A program made the position numbers and the translations under genes. From Atriophallophorus winterbourni (taxonomy: Eukaryota > Platyhelminthes > Trematoda > Plagiorchiida > Microphallidae), in assembly GCA_013407085.1 (NCBI GenBank), contig JACCGJ010010860.1:1-64000 (forward strand): a stretch of DNA of 64,000 nt, in the 5' to 3' direction. The notes below the pieces were generated by a model. That model saw only the letters and a program-made list of their open reading frames with translations, searched no databases and was not told the DNA's origin. Positions 58,201 to 64,000 of the stretch are shown here, in pieces. How positions within the stretch are numbered: position 1 is the stretch's first letter; every line of letters begins with the position of its first letter.

Positions 58201-59159
58201 TATGATCATCTAAAGTGTAATGATCACCCCTTGTAAATGCTGATAAATCTATTTGTGGTTATACTCTACACATGCTACTAACGAACATCATTCAGAAGAG
58301 ATAGCGATTTCTGAGTACATATTAATCGCAATTTGTTGGGGTACCTTAGTGAGCGGATCCCGTGGGTGATAGAATCCACACCATCGCTGAAAACGTTTTC
58401 ACATGGGAGGAATGTATCGCGATCAACGGGACGTTTCAATGTATGGCGTTGCCCACACTACCGCAGATATTTTCACTCTACATGTAATTTGAATGTACAG
58501 ATCCAATGACAAAATACTAAGGTACAACAGGATAGATTGGTGTGGTATTATGAGGAAATGGCATGGAGTGACGATTAGACAAATAATATGTTTATCTAAG
58601 GATTTCACGTTGATTAAGATGTACAATGTCTGAAATGTCAAAGCTCAAAATAATCCAATCAATATGTTTCATCACTCTTTGAACCTCCGCAATTTCTATC
58701 ATGATGGAAGCTCGTGAAACATCAATAGATTGAAAACGTTTCAGTATGATATCACAGGGCGAAATTCAGCATAGACAGTAAACAGTCTCCAGCTTCTAAA
58801 CTAGCATCGGAGCCACATACCGTCCAGTATATTGCCCCATACTTTCCATGTTATTTGCCAATAAATCGTCTCAACATCTAATGTGAATGTTCGATAACTT
58901 TACTGTATGTAAACTCGCTGAATGAGTATTAACTCTGTTAAAGATGCCTTAATCGTACGGAGTTAATTACTTATTTCGAAACAAGTCCTTTATATCAGCA
59001 TTTGGAAAATATTGCAGATTGTGAAATGTATTACGTTCTCCTGCACACTCGTCTGTCAAAATTTTGATTTAAATACATTAATGAAAGGAGATAGATCAAG
59101 AAACCAAAATCATTCTATAAGCTGTTAATGCTACCAGGCACGGTGATAATAGAAGACTA
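55231..59159. other. Unassigned stretch with a TTC-rich run
   Basis: A TTC-rich run lies at 56948-56970. An ATG-initiated 88-codon frame at 55938-56204 begins with a Ser/Cys-rich segment and then loses character; I treat it as unidentified. Nothing else recognised. Confidence 0.3.
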
Positions 59160-59420
59160 AACGGGATGTGAGTACGGAAATATGTTTTTCGTTTATAAGC
59201 GTTTCTAGAGCTTGGACAGGAATTATTTATCATTCTGTATTTGAACATCGCGGTTCTTTAAAATAAAACTTTATTTAACGGTGGTATTAAAGTAGCCTTT
59301 ATTAACAAATTTACCTCTCTTTGAAGGCTCATTGAAAATGAACCTACACTCCCGCCTGATAATGACAAACATCAGAAACCGGTTGTGATATATATGGGGC
59401 GGGTATGTAATCATAGAAAT
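59160..59420 (+). repeat. Hammerhead-bearing short repeat, copy D (full unit)
   Basis: The copy starts with GGGATGTGAGTACGGAAATAT (59163-59183) and ends with GGGTATGTAATCATAGAAATAT (59401-59422), a diverged duplicate, so like copy A it holds slightly more than one unit. In between, AGAGCTTGGACAGGAATTA, a GTATTTGAACATCGCGGTTCTTT segment and CTCTTTGAAGGCTCA follow copy A. A hammerhead-like core lies at 59351-59388. Confidence 0.65.
59351..59388 (+). ncRNA. Hammerhead-ribozyme-like motif, copy D (defective box 1)
   Basis: CTGATAA (59356-59362) replaces CTGATGA, losing the essential G8. Stem II is TGA/TCA around an AAACA-containing loop, box 2 is GAA (59375-59377), and ACC-GGT-T (59378-59384) keeps A15.1-U16.1 with H17 = T. 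In stem II an A-T pair stands where copy B has G-C, so pairing is kept despite base changes, although a one-base deletion accompanies it. Confidence 0.5.
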
Positions 59421-59422
59421 AT

Positions 59423-62400
59423 AGAAGACTGCTCATTAATTTTAAAATATGCACTGTGGTTGTGTTCAAACCCGGACTGTCTCGATTGGAAGCAATACTT
59501 GTCAGACTAAAGTCTGTAATGTGTGGTGTGTGGTGACAAGCTATAGGCAAAGTGTGTAATGTATTCTATGTATATACTGAGAGTAAAATAGAATGTAGGG
59601 GAAAATACGCGTGTATAAAATTTGTAAGGAAGTACAGACTTACGTATTCATGTGAATGCTTCGCGTTGCGTTACCACCAACAATTATAATTTCTATGTCG
59701 TATATTTTTCACCATCGTATTGCTCGTTCGATATGAATCCGAACAATTTATTTTACCGCAAAGGATGATAGAATCGAGATTAGTAATCCGAAATCTTGCA
59801 AATTGTGGTTCGTCACCACGTGAGTTTGTCAGACGTTTACGCAACGTTCTCCGAGTGTGTGATATGTTGCTTCAGACAAAACGGCACACGGCATTATGAT
59901 GGAAAACGTTTATGGATCTAAACTTATGTTTGGAATTATTGGGAATTATTTCAAAGGAAAGTAGTTCCTACAGGTGGAAGAATAGAAGTCTCTATATACG
60001 TCACTACTTTTTGTTACGCATAACTCGAATGATTTTCAATCGTTTTCCACCAGCATCATCCTAAACAGATTTATATACGCATTCATGGACAACAAAGCTT
60101 TGGTTTTGAAAGGTCATTTTAGTATGTGTGGTGGGATTAAACTCTTCTAGGAATCAGTGAACTGCTTCACTGTTTTCGATTTAAATGTGTTTCAAGTCAC
60201 TCAATACGGATTGCAATGCTGATTGTCGAAATTACAAATTTAAACCTGAACTATTGTCAGAATTCCATATTACAATTCTTATTACGCTGTAACATACAAC
60301 CATCAGTAATTTTTAATCGAGGACTTGAGTAAACTAAAAAAATGTTGACATAATATCTAGCTTTTATAATATATAATAATATAAATTTGTTTCCTTTGCA
60401 AGATTCCTTCAATATTATTGAATTATTCATTCTCCGTTTTCTGGATTTGTGATCGGTAACTCTTCATTCCATTTCAAAAAATCGCCGTAATATTAAACTT
60501 GCCGAATGCTACGACATAATAAAAATGATGCTCGAAACATCACCTGCTCAAATGTGTGCCGGTGTCAAGTCAACAAATAGCTCTTCGCACGGATGCTGTC
60601 CTCAATTTAACAGCACAAAACCTGGCTCGTTCGTTCTGAATTACGCATTTTTATTACTCGCGCGAGCCGTTCAAAAACTGTTCCGTGTACCAAGGGTGCA
60701 ATTCGTTCGAAAGTGAGACGAACATTTCGATAGCCTACTAAAGCTTGTAGAAACAAGCAAATGTACTCTGGTTTAACTGAACACTTGGCATGTGTATACT
60801 AAGTTAAAGCAAATGTGCTAAAGTGAAAATGAAATGATATAAATAAGAAATTCGCTCGTTTTCATTTTGATGCATTCACGATTTATCAAAGTCACTGACA
60901 GAAATAGTCTGGATCTTGGCGTTTTAGAGGCAAACAAATATCGAGTATGTTACACAGGAACTTTCGTTACACACACGATAAAGTTTCTCTTAAGCGATTT
61001 AAAGTTTCGCTAACATAATTCAAAATACTCTGCAACATTGCAATTTTTGAATCCGTCCCATAGGTTGGCCAACTTTTTCGAATTGCCAACATCTACCTGC
61101 GTTGCAGGATACAACCGGAGTTTTCGTGAGCAACTAAATTTCAACAAGCCTTTAAACAGTGTCAGCTTAGTAATAACAATAAAGTGATGCGACTGTTAAA
61201 CTGATGGACGTAGAATTTTTTGCACGTTCGACATATATTATGACTCTAACGGACCGTTCAAATTAGTTGAAAGCGCATGATATCGAATTCCTGCGTAGAA
61301 CGCAACCCCGCTGCGAGCAATCAGAAATGATAATTTACATGGATTGGCCTGTTTCCTCAATTCCACATTGTAAAATTGGGCCATACGAAGGTATAATTTT
61401 GCAGGCATTGGTTAGCAAAGATAATATGTTTGGCTTTATTTCAATTCAATTCAGTGTCTATTATATCGTGAGCATTCCGCTGCTATGATGATGGTTGAAT
61501 CTGCTAGTTAAAGTGGTTCTTATGCTCATAACATATGCTACGATTAAAACAAATTTTTAATCAGATTCGCTCCCAGGGGAAATTACACTGGGATTACATT
61601 TTCAAACATGTAAATATGAAATTTGGCGTGTGTTTTGAACATCAATTGCCGGAAAAATTTCTTAAATCGTAAAGTGCATAATAGCTAGTAAATAATCAAC
61701 CCTACCACTAGAAATATTCAAATTATGGAATATAGATAACGTGCTCCCGGTTTAACTTACGGTATTTGAGAAATGAAGATTAAAGCTCCTAATTTCTGAA
61801 ACAAAGTTAATGTAATGAATTTAGTGAACAAGAAATCGAAAGCTGAAATTGTTTAATTTGTGTACAAGAGTTTTTAGCAATAGTATTATTTAACTCCGTT
61901 CCAATTTATTAATTTGGCATTTTGGATGATGAAGTACTTGTGTTTGAAGCAAAATGTAACTGCAAAAATGTTTTATCCTAATTTATATCCAAGTAAATAA
62001 TAGATCATCCAGGTCAGAATGCAGATCTTTATTGATACATAATAATTCAAAAAGAGCTGGGTTTTCAGGATACTGATAGTAACCATACAAACATTGCTTG
62101 TCTGGAAACCACGGGAATATGTTGTGTACCAAATATGAATATCTGAAGTTTTCGTAGTTTTTTAAACTTTTTGGAAAGACAAACATTCACGAAATAAATA
62201 CATTCAAAATCGAGCTCAAATGAATTGCGGCAAAATAATATTTCACAAAATATAACTAAATATCTGTCGAAACAAAAACGTCCCGTTCACTTCAAACTTC
62301 ATTACAAATAAAGTTAGTGACAGCAACAAATGCTGACCTTTTCACAAATTATCCTGCCGCTACGCAGGCAAAAATCGTGCTTTGGTCGATTGGTCACCCC

Positions 62401-62735
62401 TTGAAATGCGTTATTCTATATGTTGAGTGGCAGATTATTGTTCAGATTGGTGATTAATTCTAATTTACACGAAAATATTTCATTCGTTCATATATATAAA
62501 GTTAGAAACTGGAAGATTTTGAAAGCATACTGCTTGAAATCTAGCCACAAGTTGTGCGATCAAACTTATCATGAACGGTTGCGGTGACGTTTTTACGGTT
62601 ATATTCTCTGGTTCGTATTCGATAAGCATACAAAACTGTAAAATTTATCGCGTGTTTGTTGCTTGATAACAATCAATGTCAACGTATCGCCAACGGAAAT
62701 TAATGAAACGCCAACAAACGGTAACAAATAAAATG
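59423..62735. other. Unassigned stretch
   Basis: No feature assigned. A 63-codon ATG-initiated frame at 60525-60716 (GC-richer, Ser/Cys-containing) is unidentified. Confidence 0.3.
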
Positions 62736-62739
62736 TTCA

Positions 62740-63085
62740 AAGTCTACGTGAAGAAACCTCTTATTCAATATGAATATATATTTTGTAGTATGTGTACAAG
62801 GTACAAAGACGGTTACAAAAGAGATATGAATGATCATCACATTGCATTTAGAGGTTGGCAAAAATCTGCTCTTACCGCTCAATTTAGAGGCTCTATTTAA
62901 CTCGTCGTATGAAAGCTAGAGAAGGGCAGATAATGCTAACTGACGCTGATCGTAGCTCACGCCGTCAGCTTGCAACTGACGCTGATCGACCGACTACTGC
63001 TTATTTCTGTGTGCGCTGTGGAAGAGTTTTGCCTTCCCAAATCGGATTGTTTCGTCATCATAAAGTTTGTAGATCATGAAAAAAT
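62740..63085 (+). mobile_element. 3' fragment of a Cys/His-finger non-LTR element, second subfamily
   Basis: The plus strand reads RYKDGYKRDMN (about 62798-62830, compare the YKDVCKRDM block near 17345), then, after a stop and a frame change, RQLATDADRPTTAYFCVRCG (about 62960-63022) and a C-x2-CGR-x6-IGLFRHHKVC finger (63010-63077) ending in a stop. It belongs with the other finger-tailed copies but differs enough to be another subfamily. Confidence 0.7.
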
Positions 63086-64000
63086 CATGCGCTTGTTATG
63101 TAACCCATCGTCAAACTAAAAAAACCAATTTGGCACCTAACAGTCATTATTACAGCAATTGAATGCATGCTGTAACGGAATCATATAACATTAAATTTCT
63201 GCAAAATCTCATCTTCTCGACTGCTGTTTTAATAATACAAAAGTTCTCCTCTATTCAATAACTTTTCGCACAGGCTACATACTACAGCAATAAGTTTAAT
63301 ATTCACCGTTTTAAAAATACTGTGGGTTCATTATTTTTTTAAGTATATATGAAATATATTTATTGAATATTGAAGTTTGTATCAGTAAACGTTTTCGGTT
63401 AATTAAATCAATTATTATTTTAAATTTTACATGAATTGAATTTATTAAACAATTGATAGCGGAGTTTTTAAAAATCTGTGCACCTGTCATAGATACTGTC
63501 AAAAGTAAAATCAGGTACTTCCTACAGCAAAAGACACTCGATATTTTTCAAACCTGTTCCGCTTGATAAATTGTAAAGTGTCCTTTATCCTCAATACACA
63601 AAAGAGACGGATGTCTCGAAATCAGCTAAACAAATACAGGATAGAATGATTGACATTAGCAGCTGTCTAGTAGTAATAATTTTGAAGCTGGAAAGTTTTA
63701 TTCGGTTATCGAGAACAAGAGTGCCTTTGTTCAGGCTTGTTATGAAATCATCCAGTTAAATAATCTGTTAAGTTGCATTTTTAGCATAGGTATGCTGAAA
63801 ATTTATGTAATATATTATTTTGTTTTATACGGTGTGGACTGGAATGAAAATATTATTTGAATTTCGGAACACGGTGTGACTGAGCAAATTAAGCATTAAT
63901 TTAACGACAGGGCTTTGGATAAGCTTCCAAGCACATGTAAATTGCGTAACATTCAATGAATTGTTTAAATTACCCTAATAATCATGGCGGGGTTGGTTGA
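63086..64000. other. Unassigned stretch to the window end
   Basis: AT-rich; nothing recognised. Confidence 0.35.

Overview
The window reads as a gene-poor, AT-rich, repeat-rich piece of an animal nuclear genome. The repeat mix points to a flatworm, most likely a trematode: Penelope-like and CR1-like retroelement remains, another non-LTR family ending in a Cys/His finger, and short repeats carrying hammerhead-ribozyme-like cores. The organism is inferred from this content; no species marker was read. No bacterial features are present (no operons, ribosome binding sites or CRISPR).

One convincing cellular gene is present, on the minus strand at 20871-25655. It is an uninterrupted 1594-codon frame for a Roundabout (Robo/SAX-3) axon-guidance receptor: signal peptide, five Ig domains, three fibronectin III domains, one membrane span, and a cytoplasmic tail with a Robo CC1-like tyrosine motif and a CC2-like polyproline motif. 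A 3' splice signal lies just before the ATG and an AATAAA about 260 bases past the stop, so introns, if any, are in the UTR.

The rest is mostly decayed transposon. A Penelope-like reverse transcriptase fragment opens the window (1-800), and a duplicated element terminus with a hammerhead-like core follows (3700-5280). A CR1-like element with endonuclease and RT domains occupies 13430-16370. Next to it is another non-LTR element (16540-17690) interrupted by a ribozyme repeat. Its 3' end recurs near 19 kb, 55 kb and 63 kb. CR1-like 3' copies lie at 40.5-41.5 kb (+), 41.7-42.6 kb (-, 267-codon open frame), 43.3-43.6 kb (+) and 48.8-49.9 kb (+).

The most interesting signal is a dispersed repeat of about 250 bp (copies near 10.3, 17.2, 30.8, 31.5, 48.4, 50.4 and 59.2 kb). 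Aligning its copies by eye gives a consensus with the full catalytic core of a type I hammerhead ribozyme and a very short stem III. A separate hammerhead-like motif lies on the minus strand at 43.86-43.90 kb. Several long stretches hold nothing I can identify; these are listed.
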